From Polynucleobacter sp. (GTDB taxonomy: Bacteria > Pseudomonadota > Gammaproteobacteria > Burkholderiales > Burkholderiaceae), in NCBI GenBank assembly GCA_024642065.1, contig JAHEBW010000045.1:62001-126000 (forward strand): a DNA stretch of 64,000 nucleotides, written 5' to 3'. The notes below the pieces were generated by a model, which was not told the DNA's origin, ran no database searches, and was given only the letters and a program-made list of their open reading frames with translations. A program made the position numbers and the translations under genes. Of the stretch, positions 26,415 to 37,132 are shown piece by piece; the stretch's first letter is position 1, and each line of letters starts with the position of its first letter.

Positions 26415-28067
26415 CTAGCTAGGGTTTTGACGATTGTTTTTCAATTCTTGACGATAAGCTTCTTGTATTTGTCTTGCTCGAGCATCAATTTCTGATGCTT
26501 GATAAAAATCAGCGTCACCCGCGGCCTTAGCTAGCTTCATTTGCTCGATAGCACCGACCCAAGCCCCCTCAGTTACATATTTTTCCGCAAGCGCCGCATG
26601 CTGCAATGCTCGCTTACCTGATTGTGAATACGCTTGAGATAACAAAGACCACCAAAGTGTTTCATCAGGTCTAGATTTAGATTGCACTTTTAACCATGAG
26701 ATTGCTTGCTCATATTGGTGAGTTTTTAATTGAGAATTCACCATGGCAACATTTAAAGCTCTTGATCTTGGGTAAATATTTTTAACTTGGGCTATTTGCT
26801 TTAAGGCAGCATCATGTTGCCCTTTAGCAACCATGATGTCTATTGCAGTACTCTCAACTGACAAGCTTAGCTTTTGCACAGGCGAACCTTGAGAAACTAA
26901 TCCTTGCAAACTAACTCTCGTTTTTTGCAGATATGCTTCAGCATCACTATTGCGACCTTGCTTAAGGCTCAAGAGACTTAAGCCGTAGTTACCCTCTAAT
27001 TGTTTTGGCAAATCTGGTCTTCTTGCCAAGCTCTCAAAATACTGTTTTAACTCTGGATAACTGCTCGAGCTAGAAGTTTGAATTAGTCTTGCTCTCGCTT
27101 TTAATAAATAGAACTCAACAGAAGAAAGCACTTTTCTACTTGGCAAACCTCTCACACGATCTTGCATATCAGCAATACGATCTGTTGTTAAAGGGTGACT
27201 TCTGACATAGCCCGGCACACCACTCTCCATAATGCTATTAGCTCTTTGCATTCTTTGGAAAAAATCAGGCATTCCTTGAACGTCAAAACCACCAGCCTGC
27301 AATATCTGAAAGCCCACTCGATCTGCTTCTCTTTCTGCATCTCTTGAATAAGATAATTGATTTTGAATTGCCAAGGCTTGACCACCCATGGCAATACCTT
27401 GAGCGGCATTGGGATTGCGGCTAGCTGCAATCACAGCCAAAAATAATGAGGCCAGAGCAATCATCGAATTCGTGCCCTGCTGACCATACATTCTTGCAAT
27501 GTGTTTTTGGGTCACGTGGCCAATCTCATGACCTAACACTGAAGCCAACTCAGATTCCGATTCAGCTGATACGATCAAGCCTGTATGCACACCAATAAAT
27601 CCGCCAGGCAAGGCAAAAGCATTAATTGTTCTATCTCTAACACCAAACAATTCAAAATTAATGGCAAAGGTTCCACTGCCATCAAGACCAGGAATGCCAT
27701 CTTTTTTAGCAGCACGAACTAATGTTTGACCAATGGTGTTGAGGTAATCGTAAAAAACCAAGTCATTCGAGTAATCAGGATCCCTACGAATTTCTCGCAT
27801 AATCCGCTCACCCAACTGCCTTTCATCGGCAGGCGATAAGGAAATACTGGATGAGTCACCTAAATCCGGCAAGACCAATGATTGTTGAATTGGTTTATTG
27901 ACTTGAGGAATACCTGCTGAGTTAGGACTTGATCGCATCGCACGATCAATATTGTCTTGCGCAATCCGATTGGAATCAGTCTGAGCCAACAACATGCTTG
28001 GCTGAAATAAAAAAGCCAAGGCACTTGCTATGATTTTTTTGCTCAATCGATGTCTTTTATTGCTCAT
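26415..28067 (-). CDS. M48-family metalloprotease with TPR-like repeats (BepA-like)
   Basis: 550 residues from [11 protein letters not shown]; a longer open frame upstream would overlap moaC and lacks a signal. Signal peptide ([16 protein letters not shown]), then a peptidase domain with the zinc motif [12 protein letters not shown] and ERE in [11 protein letters not shown], and a C-terminal helical repeat region (about 330-545). This is the plan of BepA/YfgC, which degrades misfolded outer-membrane proteins and aids LptD assembly. All zinc ligands are visible. Divergent from moaC. Confidence 0.92.
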   Translation of the reverse strand: MSNKRHRLSKKIIASALAFLFQPSMLLAQTDSNRIAQDNIDRAMRSSPNSAGIPQVNKPIQQSLVLPDLGDSSSISLSPADERQLGERIMREIRRDPDYSNDLVFYDYLNTIGQTLVRAAKKDGIPGLDGSGTFAINFELFGVRDRTINAFALPGGFIGVHTGLIVSAESESELASVLGHEIGHVTQKHIARMYGQQGTNSMIALASLFLAVIAASRNPNAAQGIAMGGQALAIQNQLSYSRDAEREADRVGFQILQAGGFDVQGMPDFFQRMQRANSIMESGVPGYVRSHPLTTDRIADMQDRVRGLPSRKVLSSVEFYLLKARARLIQTSSSSSYPELKQYFESLARRPDLPKQLEGNYGLSLLSLKQGRNSDAEAYLQKTRVSLQGLVSQGSPVQKLSLSVESTAIDIMVAKGQHDAALKQIAQVKNIYPRSRALNVAMVNSQLKTHQYEQAISWLKVQSKSRPDETLWWSLLSQAYSQSGKRALQHAALAEKYVTEGAWVGAIEQMKLAKAAGDADFYQASEIDARARQIQEAYRQELKNNRQNPS

Positions 28068-28093
28068 ACGCTCAATTATGGTACAAATATCAC

Positions 28094-28570
28094 ATGAATA
28101 AGTTAACTCATTTTGATGAAAGTGGCCAAGCCCACATGGTTGATGTTGGGCAAAAAGCTCATACACATCGTATTGCAACGGCTACAGGCAGCATTCAAAT
28201 GCAAAAAAGTACATTTGATATGGTGGTTTCTGGCTCCCATAAAAAGGGGGATGTTATTGGCATTGCTCGAATCGCTGCTATTCAAGCGACCAAGAGAAGT
28301 CCTGATTTAATTCCCTTATGCCACCCAATCGCACTCACGCGTGTTGCAGTAGATTTTCAAACAGACGAAAAAACATCATCTATTCAATGCACAGTTACAA
28401 CAGAGACTGTAGGACAAACTGGTGTAGAAATTGAAGCTTTGACTGGTGTTCAAATCGGATTGCTCACCATTTATGACATGTGCAAAGCAGTAGACCGCGG
28501 CATGGTGATTAAAGAAGTGAAACTACTAGAAAAAAGTGGCGGCAAGTCTGGGACTTGGGTAGCTCAATAA
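28094..28570 (+). CDS. moaC: Cyclic pyranopterin monophosphate synthase
   Basis: 158 residues. Works with MoaA to make cyclic pyranopterin monophosphate, the first step of molybdenum cofactor synthesis. Motifs: [50 protein letters not shown] and [10 protein letters not shown], all standard. Complete and followed by a strong terminator. Confidence 0.97.
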   Translation: MNKLTHFDESGQAHMVDVGQKAHTHRIATATGSIQMQKSTFDMVVSGSHKKGDVIGIARIAAIQATKRSPDLIPLCHPIALTRVAVDFQTDEKTSSIQCTVTTETVGQTGVEIEALTGVQIGLLTIYDMCKAVDRGMVIKEVKLLEKSGGKSGTWVAQ

Positions 28571-28588
28571 TTCAATTAGATTTAAATA

Positions 28589-28620
28589 AAAAAGGGCATC
28601 CTCAGATGCCCTTTTTATTT
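28589..28620. terminator. Terminator between moaC and the pilin gene
   Basis: Arms AAAGGGCATC (28591-28600) and GATGCCCTTT (28605-28614), loop CTCA, with T-run on the plus strand and A-run before it. It serves moaC and could also end the convergent pilin transcript. Confidence 0.9.
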
Positions 28621-28651
28621 TGTAGTTCTTAGCTTGGTGACCTTAGTGACC

Positions 28652-29146
28652 TTACTTGCAGTCAGCTGGTAATAGCTTTGGAGAAAGAGTTGTTGATGCA
28701 GACTTGCATGACCAAATACCCGCCCAAGGTTGAGCTTGTTTACTGCTCAAATCTAGTGCCTCAACAGTCTCAGACGCTGAGTTGTTAACTGGCACGATAC
28801 CCAACACATTGGCACCATCAGGCGCTACGCTAGATTGATAAGTAATCAAGATTGCACCACTTTTATCAATCTTCACTTCTTTAACGCTATTTGTAGTTGT
28901 GCTTTTAAAGCTCTGTGATGTGGCATCAGCCATATCAGCTGGACCTTTTCCTGAATACACTTCAGTAATAGCCAACTTTGCATCAGCCGCCAAACTCAAG
29001 CCTTCTGCAACACGCGTTTTGGCAATGTAATCCTGGTACTTAGGCACCGCTAATGCAGCCAAAATACCAATAATGGCAATAACAACCATTATTTCAATCA
29101 AGGTAAAACCGTTTTTATTTTTCAAGACTTGCTTCCTATCATTCAT
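28652..29146 (-). CDS. Type IV pilin (PilA-like)
   Basis: 164 residues. Prepilin leader ending KNKNG, then [20 protein letters not shown] with Glu at mature position 5, the class III leader for PilD cleavage and methylation, and [14 protein letters not shown] as in major pilins. The C-terminal domain has a cysteine pair (WSCKSAST to LPADCK) that would close the D-region loop. Isolated, with its own upstream region (29150-29250). Major versus minor pilin cannot be decided, but length and sequence favour a major subunit. Confidence 0.9.
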   Translation of the reverse strand: MNDRKQVLKNKNGFTLIEIMVVIAIIGILAALAVPKYQDYIAKTRVAEGLSLAADAKLAITEVYSGKGPADMADATSQSFKSTTTNSVKEVKIDKSGAILITYQSSVAPDGANVLGIVPVNNSASETVEALDLSSKQAQPWAGIWSCKSASTTLSPKLLPADCK

Positions 29147-29259
29147 CTTTTGAAATCCTCCGTTGGTGAGGCATCATCATGTCAGATGATACCTACCAAG
29201 GGGACTGATATACGTGTAGGAAATTACTGATTTTTGTTTTGCATCAAAAGAATCAGAAA

Positions 29260-29952
29260 TTATTTCTTCTTTCGTTTCATGACTTCGCCAGCAAGCATGA
29301 CACCGATGGCAGCAACGACGCCTGCAGCTGTTGAGTAAGTTTCAATATCTGGTCCAACATACTTAATGAGACCTGGATCAGAGAAGATCATACCGCCAGC
29401 AATCCAACCTAATAGACCTGCACCTAGCGTCACAATCCATGGGAAACGATCGATCAGATATAAAACGATTTGGCTACCGCCAACGATCAATGGAATTGAC
29501 ACTAACAAACCAAATACGATGTAACCAAATTGGTGATGTGCGGCATCTACCTGACCAGCAGCACCTGCAATAGCAATCACGTTATCAACACTCATAGCTA
29601 CGTCAGCAACGATAATTGTTTTAACTGCTGCCCATAATTTGTCTGAAGCCTCTAGCTCATGACCATCCTCTTCTTCAGACTGAACCATTAACTTATAACC
29701 AATCCAAAGAAGCAGTAAACCGCCTGTGAATTTTAAGAATGGGATTTGCAATAAAGTAACCGCGAAAGCAACTAAAACTATACGCAAAATAATCGCGCCA
29801 GCTGTGCCCCACATAATGCCTTTACGACGCTGATTTGGATGCAAATTGCGACAAGCTAATGCAATCACAACTGCGTTATCACCGCCCAACAAAATATCAA
29901 TCATGATGATTTGAGCAATAACAGCCCAATCCATCGTTGCTAGGAATTCCAT
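29260..29952 (-). CDS. TerC-family integral membrane protein
   Basis: 230 residues with seven or so membrane helices. Family markers: DILLGGDNAVVIALAC near the N-terminus and VADVAMSVDNVIAIAGA in the middle, each with conserved acidic residues inside the membrane. Family members are linked to tellurite resistance and to metal export (for example manganese), but the substrate here is unknown. Leftward, downstream of sucD and separated from it by a terminator. Confidence 0.9.
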   Translation of the reverse strand: MEFLATMDWAVIAQIIMIDILLGGDNAVVIALACRNLHPNQRRKGIMWGTAGAIILRIVLVAFAVTLLQIPFLKFTGGLLLLWIGYKLMVQSEEEDGHELEASDKLWAAVKTIIVADVAMSVDNVIAIAGAAGQVDAAHHQFGYIVFGLLVSIPLIVGGSQIVLYLIDRFPWIVTLGAGLLGWIAGGMIFSDPGLIKYVGPDIETYSTAAGVVAAIGVMLAGEVMKRKKK

Positions 29953-29980
29953 ATCGTCCTCATTATTGGTTTTTTTAATT

Positions 29981-30016
29981 CAAACAAAAACGGGAGCCAG
30001 GCTCCCGTTATTTTTT
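29981..30016 (-). terminator. Terminator of sucCD
   Basis: Arms AACGGGAGC (29989-29997) and GCTCCCGTT (30001-30009) around CAG, followed on the minus strand by a T-rich run. It lies 24 bp past the sucD stop. Confidence 0.9.
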
Positions 30017-30032
30017 GCCCTTAAAGCGAATA

Positions 30033-30926
30033 TTACAACAATGCTTTAAGTAATTTACCCATTTCTGATGGATTACGTGTCACTGTGAAGCCACACTCTT
30101 CCATAATGGCCAATTTGGCATCCGCAGTATCAGCACCGCCAGAGATCAACGCACCGGCATGGCCCATACGCTTACCTGCAGGAGCAGTAACACCAGCAAT
30201 AAAGCCTACAACTGGCTTTTTCATATTGGCTTTGCACCAACGAGCTGCTTCAGCCTCGTCTGGACCACCAATTTCACCAATCATGATCACTGCATCTGTA
30301 TCTGGATCATCATTAAAGGCCTTCATCACGTCAATGTGCTTAAGACCGTTAATTGGGTCACCACCAATACCAACTGCTGAAGATTGGCCAAGACCAATTT
30401 CTGTCAACTGAGCAACAGCTTCATAAGTCAAAGTACCTGAACGGCTTACTACACCGATACGACCCTTACGGTGAATGTGACCTGGCATGATGCCGATCTT
30501 GATTTCGTCTGGTGTGATCAAACCTGGACAGTTTGGTCCCAACAACAAAGTCTTTTTGCCACCTTTTGCTTCTTTAGCTGCCATTCTGTTGCGAACTTCT
30601 AACATGTCGCGAACAGGAATACCTTCTGTAATACAGATAGCTAAATCTAAGTCAGCTTCAACAGCTTCCCAGATTGCAGCTGCAGCACCTGCTGGCGGAA
30701 CATAAATAACTGAAACTGTTGCGCCTGTTTCTGCAGCAGCCTCTTTTACTGATGCGTAAATAGGAATATCAAAAATTCTCTCGCCAGCTTTTTTAGGATT
30801 TACGCCCGCAACAAAACATTCTTTGCCGTTTGCGTACTCTTGACACTTTTCAGTGTGGAACTGACCAGTTTTACCAGTGATACCTTGAGTAATAACTCGT
30901 GTGTTTTTATTAATAAGAATAGACAT
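30033..30926 (-). CDS. sucD: Succinyl-CoA ligase alpha subunit
   Basis: 297 residues. Binds CoA and carries the phosphohistidine in succinyl-CoA to succinate conversion in the TCA cycle. Motifs QGITGKTGQFHTE, PPAGAAAAIWEA, LLGPNCPGLI, GVVSRSGTLTYEA, and the active-site histidine in GKRMGHAGALISGG. Follows sucC after 25 bp in the same orientation. Confidence 0.99.
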   Translation of the reverse strand: MSILINKNTRVITQGITGKTGQFHTEKCQEYANGKECFVAGVNPKKAGERIFDIPIYASVKEAAAETGATVSVIYVPPAGAAAAIWEAVEADLDLAICITEGIPVRDMLEVRNRMAAKEAKGGKKTLLLGPNCPGLITPDEIKIGIMPGHIHRKGRIGVVSRSGTLTYEAVAQLTEIGLGQSSAVGIGGDPINGLKHIDVMKAFNDDPDTDAVIMIGEIGGPDEAEAARWCKANMKKPVVGFIAGVTAPAGKRMGHAGALISGGADTADAKLAIMEECGFTVTRNPSEMGKLLKALL

Positions 30927-30951
30927 TTAAATTCCTTTCGTGGCCTGAGGC

Positions 30952-32112
30952 TTACTTAACTGCTGCAACAGCTTTAGTCGCTGCTTCAGCCATCGTGTCT
31001 GCACTAATAATCGGCAGGCCAGATTCAGCCAACATCTTCTTACCGAGCTCTTCGTTTGTACCCTTCATACGAACTACCAAAGGTACGCTCAAGTTCACGG
31101 CTTTACATGCAGTGATCACGCCATCAGCGATCACATCACACTTCATAATGCCGCCGAAAATGTTAACCAAAATCGCTTTAACATCTTTGTTCTTCAACAT
31201 GATCTTGAATGCTTCTGTTACTTTTTCAGCAGTAGCACCGCCACCAACGTCCAAGAAGTTTGCTGGTTCGCCACCGAACAACTTAATTGTGTCCATAGTA
31301 GCCATCGCCAAACCTGCACCGTTAACTAAACAGCCGATATTGCCGTCTAGTGAGATGTATGCCAAGTCAAACTTAGAAGCTTCAACTTCAGCTGGATCTT
31401 CTTCGTCCAAGTCACGGTATGCAACGATTTCTGGATGACGGAACAAAGCGTTTGAGTCAAAGTTGAACTTAGCGTCCAAAGCCTTGATATTGCCGTTACC
31501 TTCAAGAATCAATGGGTTGATTTCAACCAATGATGCATCTGTATCCATATAAACTTTGTACAAGCTTTGCAAAACTGCTTTTGCTTGAGCTTGTGAAGCC
31601 TCTGGAACACCAATACCTTGCGCTAATTTAGCTGCATCAGCATCTGTTAAACCAACTAATGGATTAGCAAATACTTTGATAATTTTTTCTGGAGTTACTG
31701 CTGCAACTTCTTCAATATCCATACCGCCCTCGCTTGAAGCCATCACAACCACTGATTGAGTTGCACGGTCAGTCAAAAGACCTACGTAATATTCTTTTTT
31801 GATGTCAGCGCCGTCTTCTACCAACAAACGACGTACTTTTTGACCTTCTGGACCTGTTTGGTGAGTCTTCAACTGCATACCCAAGATTTGAGTTGCGTAA
31901 GTCTTCACTTCCTCAAGGCTCTTAGCTACCTTAACGCCGCCACCTTTACCGCGACCACCAGCGTGAATCTGAGCTTTTACAACCCAAACTGGACCACCTA
32001 GTTTTTTAGCCGCTTCAACAGCTTCGTCAACGCTTAACGCTGGAATACCATTTGGTACTGGTACATTGAACTGACGCAAGATTTCCTTGCCTTGATACTC
32101 ATGGATCTTCAT
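30952..32112 (-). CDS. sucC: Succinyl-CoA ligase beta subunit (ADP-forming)
   Basis: 386 residues with an ATP-grasp domain at the N-terminus ([32 protein letters not shown]) and a C-terminal CoA-ligase domain with GSAS-type loop [20 protein letters not shown] and [11 protein letters not shown]. Nucleotide-binding subunit of the TCA enzyme. First gene of the sucCD unit. Confidence 0.99.
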   Translation of the reverse strand: MKIHEYQGKEILRQFNVPVPNGIPALSVDEAVEAAKKLGGPVWVVKAQIHAGGRGKGGGVKVAKSLEEVKTYATQILGMQLKTHQTGPEGQKVRRLLVEDGADIKKEYYVGLLTDRATQSVVVMASSEGGMDIEEVAAVTPEKIIKVFANPLVGLTDADAAKLAQGIGVPEASQAQAKAVLQSLYKVYMDTDASLVEINPLILEGNGNIKALDAKFNFDSNALFRHPEIVAYRDLDEEDPAEVEASKFDLAYISLDGNIGCLVNGAGLAMATMDTIKLFGGEPANFLDVGGGATAEKVTEAFKIMLKNKDVKAILVNIFGGIMKCDVIADGVITACKAVNLSVPLVVRMKGTNEELGKKMLAESGLPIISADTMAEAATKAVAAVK

Positions 32113-32240
32113 TGAGGCTCCCTCTTTAATAGTCGCAAAATATTAATATTTTTAACTTACTTAACTCTGTCTTTTTTGGCTTTTTTACAACTTAGCCCTC
32201 CATTATCGCTTTTTCACTAAGCGTTTGGCTGTTTTTGGCT

Positions 32241-32813
32241 TTATTTTGAGGTTTGTTTGCTAACAACTGGGGCACCAAACCAGGCGGAATGGTACTTTTT
32301 GACCGCTTCCCCATCTGTTCGAAGGGCATGGCAACCGTTGAGCTGAAAAGGCATTTGACCATTTCCCTGGTCCGTTACCTTGATGATTTCGCCAGCAAAT
32401 CCCTGAATAGCTACCGTAGGGAGCACTGAGCATAGTTCTGTCATGTGTGAACAGCCCGCAACTCCAGCAAAAAGCTCTTTTAAGGCATTACGGAAGCCCT
32501 TGACTAAGTTAAGACCAACTAACTTTGAATAATCAGGCTCAATTTCTTGGCAATGACCTAAATAGGGTGCAGCTTTTGTAGTCGCTTTTGCCGCCACAAT
32601 ATTAAAACTGCTATCAATCGTGACACACAAGGTCATGTCATGAATCGCCTCACCCTTAGGGCGCACACCTGATGAAAGGGCGAAATCTTTCCCTTTTGTA
32701 TCAATCAAGCTAGCTTCAAGATCCCAAAGGCCGTCTTCCCGGAGAAATACTTGGGTACTGATTTTTCTTGTATGAATGAGCTCGCGAGCAACTGGTGAGG
32801 TGGTGTTAGGCAT
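32241..32813 (-). CDS. DUF2889 protein
   Basis: 190 residues of the DUF2889 family, common beside recX and sucC in Burkholderiales. It has RKISTQVFLREDGLWDLEA, the conserved HDMTLCVTIDSSFNI and AGCSHMTEL, whose Cys and His could bind a ligand or metal. No signal peptide. Function unknown. Confidence 0.85.
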   Translation of the reverse strand: MPNTTSPVARELIHTRKISTQVFLREDGLWDLEASLIDTKGKDFALSSGVRPKGEAIHDMTLCVTIDSSFNIVAAKATTKAAPYLGHCQEIEPDYSKLVGLNLVKGFRNALKELFAGVAGCSHMTELCSVLPTVAIQGFAGEIIKVTDQGNGQMPFQLNGCHALRTDGEAVKKYHSAWFGAPVVSKQTSK

Positions 32814-32849
32814 CAGGAAAGTCTACACCAGATCAAAAATTAGAGATTC

Positions 32850-33320
32850 TTAACTATCCAAGCCCTCTGGAGGGGAATATCGCCCAGAAATAATCTTTGA
32901 CACAATATCTAAAGGGAATCCCTTTGAGACCAAATAGCGAATTTGTTTGGCTCGCTCTTTTTGATCTTCAGCAATGGTTGAAAATTTTCTATCCCACAGC
33001 TCCCAAGCTCGTTGGGCATCACTATCTTTTAACTGATGTTTAAGCCGGCTGATAGTTTCTGGATCAATGCCATTTTGTTTTAATTCATCAACAATCTTCA
33101 AGCTGCCGTATCGATCAGATTTACGTCTAGCCAGGCCCTCTGCAAAACGCTCATTAGAGAGCCATCCCTGCTTTTCAAGCTTAAGCAATAAATCTGCTAA
33201 CTCTTGCTCTGACTCCGCAAAAGGCAAGAGCTTCTTGCGAAGCTCTTGTTGACTATGCTCTCTTCTAGATAGATATCTAAGAGCACGCCCCATTAAACTT
33301 GGAGCGGGCTGTTTAGGCAT
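32850..33320 (-). CDS. recX: Regulatory protein RecX
   Basis: 156 residues made of three-helix repeats: [39 protein letters not shown], and [20 protein letters not shown]. Limits RecA filament growth. Its start overlaps the recA stop by 8 bp, which ties its translation to recA. Confidence 0.95.
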   Translation of the reverse strand: MPKQPAPSLMGRALRYLSRREHSQQELRKKLLPFAESEQELADLLLKLEKQGWLSNERFAEGLARRKSDRYGSLKIVDELKQNGIDPETISRLKHQLKDSDAQRAWELWDRKFSTIAEDQKERAKQIRYLVSKGFPLDIVSKIISGRYSPPEGLDS

Positions 33321-34395
33321 CTGCTGCTTCTTTAGAAGGAATTACATCACCGCCTTTAACACCTAATTTCTCACGAATCTTCGCTTCAATTTCTTTAGCG
33401 ATATCTGGATTCTCTTTTAAAAATTCGCGTGCATTGTCTTTGCCTTGACCAACTCTCTCACCGTTGTAGCTATACCAAGCACCAGATTTTTCAACGATGT
33501 CGCATTCAACACCCAAATCAATCACTTCGCCTTGGCGAGAAATACCTTCGCCATACATGATGTCAAAAATAGCTTCTCGGAATGGTGGCGAAACTTTGTT
33601 CTTCACAACCTTCACACGAGTCTCATTGCCAACAATGTCATCACCTTTTTTAATGCTACCAATTCGGCGAATGTCTAAACGCATAGATGCATAGAACTTC
33701 AATGCATTACCGCCAGTTGTTGTTTCTGGTGAACCAAACATGACACCAATCTTCATACGAATTTGGTTAATGAAGATCACCATTGAATTAGTGCGCTTGA
33801 TAGTGCCTGTTAATTTACGCAAAGCTTGGCTCATTAAACGCGCTTGTAAGCCAGGCAATGAATCGCCCATATCGCCTTCAATTTCAGCACGTGGAACTAA
33901 TGCAGCTACTGAGTCAATGACGATTAAATCGATAGAACCAGATCGAACTAATGCATCTGCAATTTCCAATGCTTGCTCGCCTGTATCCGGCTGAGAAATT
34001 AATAAATTATTAACATCAACGCCTAATTTAGCTGCGTACTGAACGTCTAAGGCATGCTCTGCGTCAATAAACGCACAAGTGCCACCTAGTTTTTGCATTT
34101 CAGCAACCGCATGCAATGTCAAAGTTGTCTTACCTGATGATTCTGGGCCATAAATCTCAATGACTCGACCTCGAGCCAAACCGCCAACGCCCAAAGCAAT
34201 ATCTAAACCAAGCGAGCCAGTTGATACAACTTGGATATCTTGGCCAATATCACTATCCCCAAGACGCATGATGGAACCTTTACCAAATTGCTTTTCAATC
34301 TGAGCAAGGGCTGCGTTCAGTGCTTTTTGCTTTTCTGAGCTCATGCCTTCAATGTCAGCAGGAGCAGAGCCAGATTTCTTCTTATGGTCTTCCAT
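33313..34395 (-). CDS. recA: Recombinase RecA
   Basis: 360 residues. ATP-dependent strand exchange and LexA co-protease. Walker [25 protein letters not shown] signature, L2-type loop [18 protein letters not shown], and [14 protein letters not shown]. The upstream region holds a LexA box, so SOS induction is expected. Followed by an overlapping recX. Confidence 0.99.
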   Translation of the reverse strand: MEDHKKKSGSAPADIEGMSSEKQKALNAALAQIEKQFGKGSIMRLGDSDIGQDIQVVSTGSLGLDIALGVGGLARGRVIEIYGPESSGKTTLTLHAVAEMQKLGGTCAFIDAEHALDVQYAAKLGVDVNNLLISQPDTGEQALEIADALVRSGSIDLIVIDSVAALVPRAEIEGDMGDSLPGLQARLMSQALRKLTGTIKRTNSMVIFINQIRMKIGVMFGSPETTTGGNALKFYASMRLDIRRIGSIKKGDDIVGNETRVKVVKNKVSPPFREAIFDIMYGEGISRQGEVIDLGVECDIVEKSGAWYSYNGERVGQGKDNAREFLKENPDIAKEIEAKIREKLGVKGGDVIPSKEAADA

Positions 34396-34454
34396 AATCG
34401 TCCTTATTTAAAATTAGGTGTATTTTTGTCATATATTGTTAATTTACAGTACTA

Positions 34455-34470
34455 CTGTATATAAAAACAG
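34455..34470. promoter_or_regulatory. LexA box of recA
   Basis: CTGT, eight A/T bases, ACAG: a full match to the CTGT-N8-ACAG SOS operator, 60 bp before the recA start. An overlapping palindrome ACAGT-ACT-ACTGT adjoins it on the left. Confidence 0.92.
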
Positions 34471-34585
34471 TATTCTATGCAAGGCATTTTTTATACCCGT
34501 CTAGAATATCGATTAGAACTCTATATTTTGTTGAAATGTATCAGCAAAATTTTATTAACTTGTAGGGATTTGCGGATAAGGTTGT

Positions 34586-35296
34586 ATGAGAATACTGATA
34601 GCAGAAGACGATAGCGTATTAGCTGATGGGTTAACCCGTTCACTCCGCCAATCTGGTTATGCAGTTGATCACGTTAAAGATGGTCAATCTGCCGATTTGG
34701 CTTTATCTGCCCAAGCCTTTGATCTTTTAATTCTGGACCTTGGTTTACCAAAAATGACTGGCATTGAGGTTCTTAAGCGCCTCAGATCCCGAAACTCGAT
34801 GTTGCCAGTTTTAATTTTGACTGCCGCAGACTCTACTGAAGAGCGAGTTAAAGGCCTTGACCACGGCGCTGATGACTACATGGCGAAGCCTTTTGCTCTA
34901 TCAGAACTAGAGGCTCGCGTCAGAGCCCTAACGCGTCGCGGCACTGGTGGCGGACCAACAGTTGTTAAACATGGCCCTCTTCAGTTTGATCAAGTGGGTC
35001 GCGTAGCCTATATCGATGAAAAAATGTTGGAATTGTCAGCGAGAGAGCTCGGCTTATTAGAAGTCTTACTCAAGCGTGTCGGCAGACTTGTTTCTAAAGA
35101 TCAATTAGTAGATCACCTTTGCGAATGGGGTGAAGAAGTTAGTAATAACGCTATTGAGGTTTACGTACACCGTTTACGTAAAAAAATCGAAGTGGGTGGA
35201 ATACGTATTGCAACCATTAGAGGCCTTGGTTACTGCTTAGAAAAGTTTCAAGCGCCTGCCGTACCAGCAACACCAGTTCAAGACCCTAACGCCTAA
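34586..35296 (+). CDS. OmpR-family response regulator (TctD/QseB-like)
   Basis: 236 residues. Receiver domain with MRILIAEDDSVLADG, phosphoacceptor Asp in LLILDLGLPKMTG and Lys in DDYMAKPFALSELEAR, then a winged-helix DNA-binding domain (LSARELGLLEVLLKRVGRL, AIEVYVHRLRKKI). The kinase gene follows after 8 bp. Best read as regulating the small DUF4212 protein and transporter genes downstream, by analogy with carboxylate-transport two-component systems. Confidence 0.93.
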   Translation: MRILIAEDDSVLADGLTRSLRQSGYAVDHVKDGQSADLALSAQAFDLLILDLGLPKMTGIEVLKRLRSRNSMLPVLILTAADSTEERVKGLDHGADDYMAKPFALSELEARVRALTRRGTGGGPTVVKHGPLQFDQVGRVAYIDEKMLELSARELGLLEVLLKRVGRLVSKDQLVDHLCEWGEEVSNNAIEVYVHRLRKKIEVGGIRIATIRGLGYCLEKFQAPAVPATPVQDPNA

Positions 35297-35304
35297 TTTT
35301 TCTT

Positions 35305-36795
35305 ATGGTAGACGTTCAACCCGCTGTTGATGCGGAGCTTCAAAAACTTCTACCACCTGAATCGTACGAACTACGTTCGAACCAAAAAGGGCCTCGCTCA
35401 CTTTTTGGAGAAATCCTAGATTGGATGTTAGCGCCACTTTTACTATTGTGGCCAATGAGTATTGCCGTTACTTATCTCGTAGCTCAATCGATTGCCAATG
35501 CTCCATTTGATCGAAGCCTTGAAAATAGCGTTCAGGCCATTGGTCAGCAAATTAAAAAAGTGGATGGGAAAATCTCTTTAACTCTCCCTATGTCGGCCAG
35601 AAAAATTTTACGTGCCGATGAAAACGATACGATTTACTTTCAGGTGATTGGTTATAACGGTGAATTTATCGCTGGTGATAAAGATTTACCGCTTCCCATT
35701 GATGGTGACCCACTTCAAATTGGTGTTGTCACTTTCCGTGACAGCCGCATTAATGGCAATGAAGTCCGAATTGCTGCCACCGAAATCACGCTAGAGTCTG
35801 ATGGAAGTTCTAAAACCATTCTTGTCCAGGTTGGTGAAACACTGGAAAAAAGAGCTCAGTTAGCTAATGAAATTATTAAAGGTGTCATCCTCCCCCAATT
35901 CATCATTCTTCCGATTGTGGTTGTTTTGGTGTGGTTTGGTCTCACTAGAGGTTTGGCGCCCCTGAACGCCCTCCAAAACCGCATTAGAAATAGGCTAGTA
36001 GACGACACCAGCCCCATTGAGGAAGGTGCCGCACCTCAAGAAATCATGCCTTTGATTTCTAGTTTTAATGATGTTTTGTATCAGCTCGAAGATTCGGTGT
36101 TATCGCAAAAACGTTTTATTGCAGATGCGGCTCATCAATTAAAAACACCACTAGCAGGTCTTCGCATGCAGGCTGAGTTAGCCCAAAGAGAAAATAGCCC
36201 TGAAGAACTTCAACGCTCCTTAGAGCAAATTGCTGATAGCTCTATGAGAGCTACCCGCCTAGTTCAACAGCTACTCTCTCTAGCCCGCATGGAAAACGCG
36301 ACGAACCTCAGTGAAAAGATTTTGATAGATCTTTCAGTGGCAGCTGAAGAAGCAACTAAGAATTGGCTTAATGCAGCCTGGGAAAAAAGTATCGATCTAG
36401 GTTATGAAGCGCCCAGCCAACCTTTAAAAATATATGGCAACCCAGTGATGTTGAAAGAGTTATTTAATAACTTAATTGATAACGCCATTAAATACACCCC
36501 ACCACATGGGCATATCACTGTTGACGTGAGACATTCAAATCGCCCAGGCATTCTAATTATTGAAGTCAAGGACACAGGCCCCGGCATTCCTCCCGAAGAG
36601 CGCCAACGTGTTTTGGAGCGCTTTTACAGGGTTCTTGGAAGCGATATCGAGGGTAGCGGTCTAGGCCTTGCGATTGTTAAAGAAATTGCTACGCAACATG
36701 GTGGAAAACTGGAAATTCTTGAGAACTTCTACAGCGAAGACCCAACAAAATACGGCACATGCATGCGTGTCTATCTCCCAGTAGGCAGACGATGA
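35305..36795 (+). CDS. Two-component sensor histidine kinase (TctE/QseC-like)
   Basis: 496 residues: two membrane helices (about 32-55 and 190-210) enclosing a periplasmic sensor of about 130 residues, then HisKA with IADAAHQLKTPLAGLR, and HATPase with NLIDNAIKYTPP, DTGPGIP and GSGLGLAIVKEI. Orthodox kinase partner of the preceding regulator. Its stop overlaps the DUF4212 start by 4 bp (ATGA). Confidence 0.93.
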   Translation: MVDVQPAVDAELQKLLPPESYELRSNQKGPRSLFGEILDWMLAPLLLLWPMSIAVTYLVAQSIANAPFDRSLENSVQAIGQQIKKVDGKISLTLPMSARKILRADENDTIYFQVIGYNGEFIAGDKDLPLPIDGDPLQIGVVTFRDSRINGNEVRIAATEITLESDGSSKTILVQVGETLEKRAQLANEIIKGVILPQFIILPIVVVLVWFGLTRGLAPLNALQNRIRNRLVDDTSPIEEGAAPQEIMPLISSFNDVLYQLEDSVLSQKRFIADAAHQLKTPLAGLRMQAELAQRENSPEELQRSLEQIADSSMRATRLVQQLLSLARMENATNLSEKILIDLSVAAEEATKNWLNAAWEKSIDLGYEAPSQPLKIYGNPVMLKELFNNLIDNAIKYTPPHGHITVDVRHSNRPGILIIEVKDTGPGIPPEERQRVLERFYRVLGSDIEGSGLGLAIVKEIATQHGGKLEILENFYSEDPTKYGTCMRVYLPVGRR

Positions 36796-37025
36796 AAAAT
36801 ACTTGGTCAAAAAATAAACGTTTGATCCTCATTCTTCTCATTATTTGGTTCTTAACCACCCTGTTGGTTGGGCTTGCGCCGGATGCTTTGCGCTTTTCAT
36901 TTTTTGGCTGGGAATTCACCTACTGGTGGGGCGCGCAAGGCGCCCTCTTAATTTACCTATTACTTGTATGGGTATACGCCTACAAGATGCATCAATACGA
37001 GAAAAAACAGCCTAAAAACACCTGA
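36792..37025 (+). CDS. DUF4212 small membrane protein (symporter small-subunit type)
   Basis: 77 residues with two membrane helices (LILILLIIWFLTTLLVGLA; GALLIYLLLVWVYAYKMHQ) and the FFGWEFTYWWGAQGA link characteristic of DUF4212. The family normally accompanies a large sodium:solute symporter subunit. Here the next gene encodes an MFS protein instead, so this small protein is either an orphan or works with a symporter elsewhere. ATG 36792 is fixed by the 4-bp overlap with the kinase stop. Confidence 0.88.
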   Translation: MKNTWSKNKRLILILLIIWFLTTLLVGLAPDALRFSFFGWEFTYWWGAQGALLIYLLLVWVYAYKMHQYEKKQPKNT

Positions 37026-37132
37026 TTTATAAGTGATTTCCCTTAGCTGTCAGCATTTAGTAAGTGCCCCCAAGAATGATGCATCTGGGGTCCTAAGTTT
37101 AGGGATCTTCTTATCAATAATTAGGAGGAATG

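Noticed and set aside
26415-28178. Longer start for the M48 protease at 28178
   Set aside because: The extra N-terminus overlaps moaC, lacks a signal peptide and is the reverse of moaC coding sequence.
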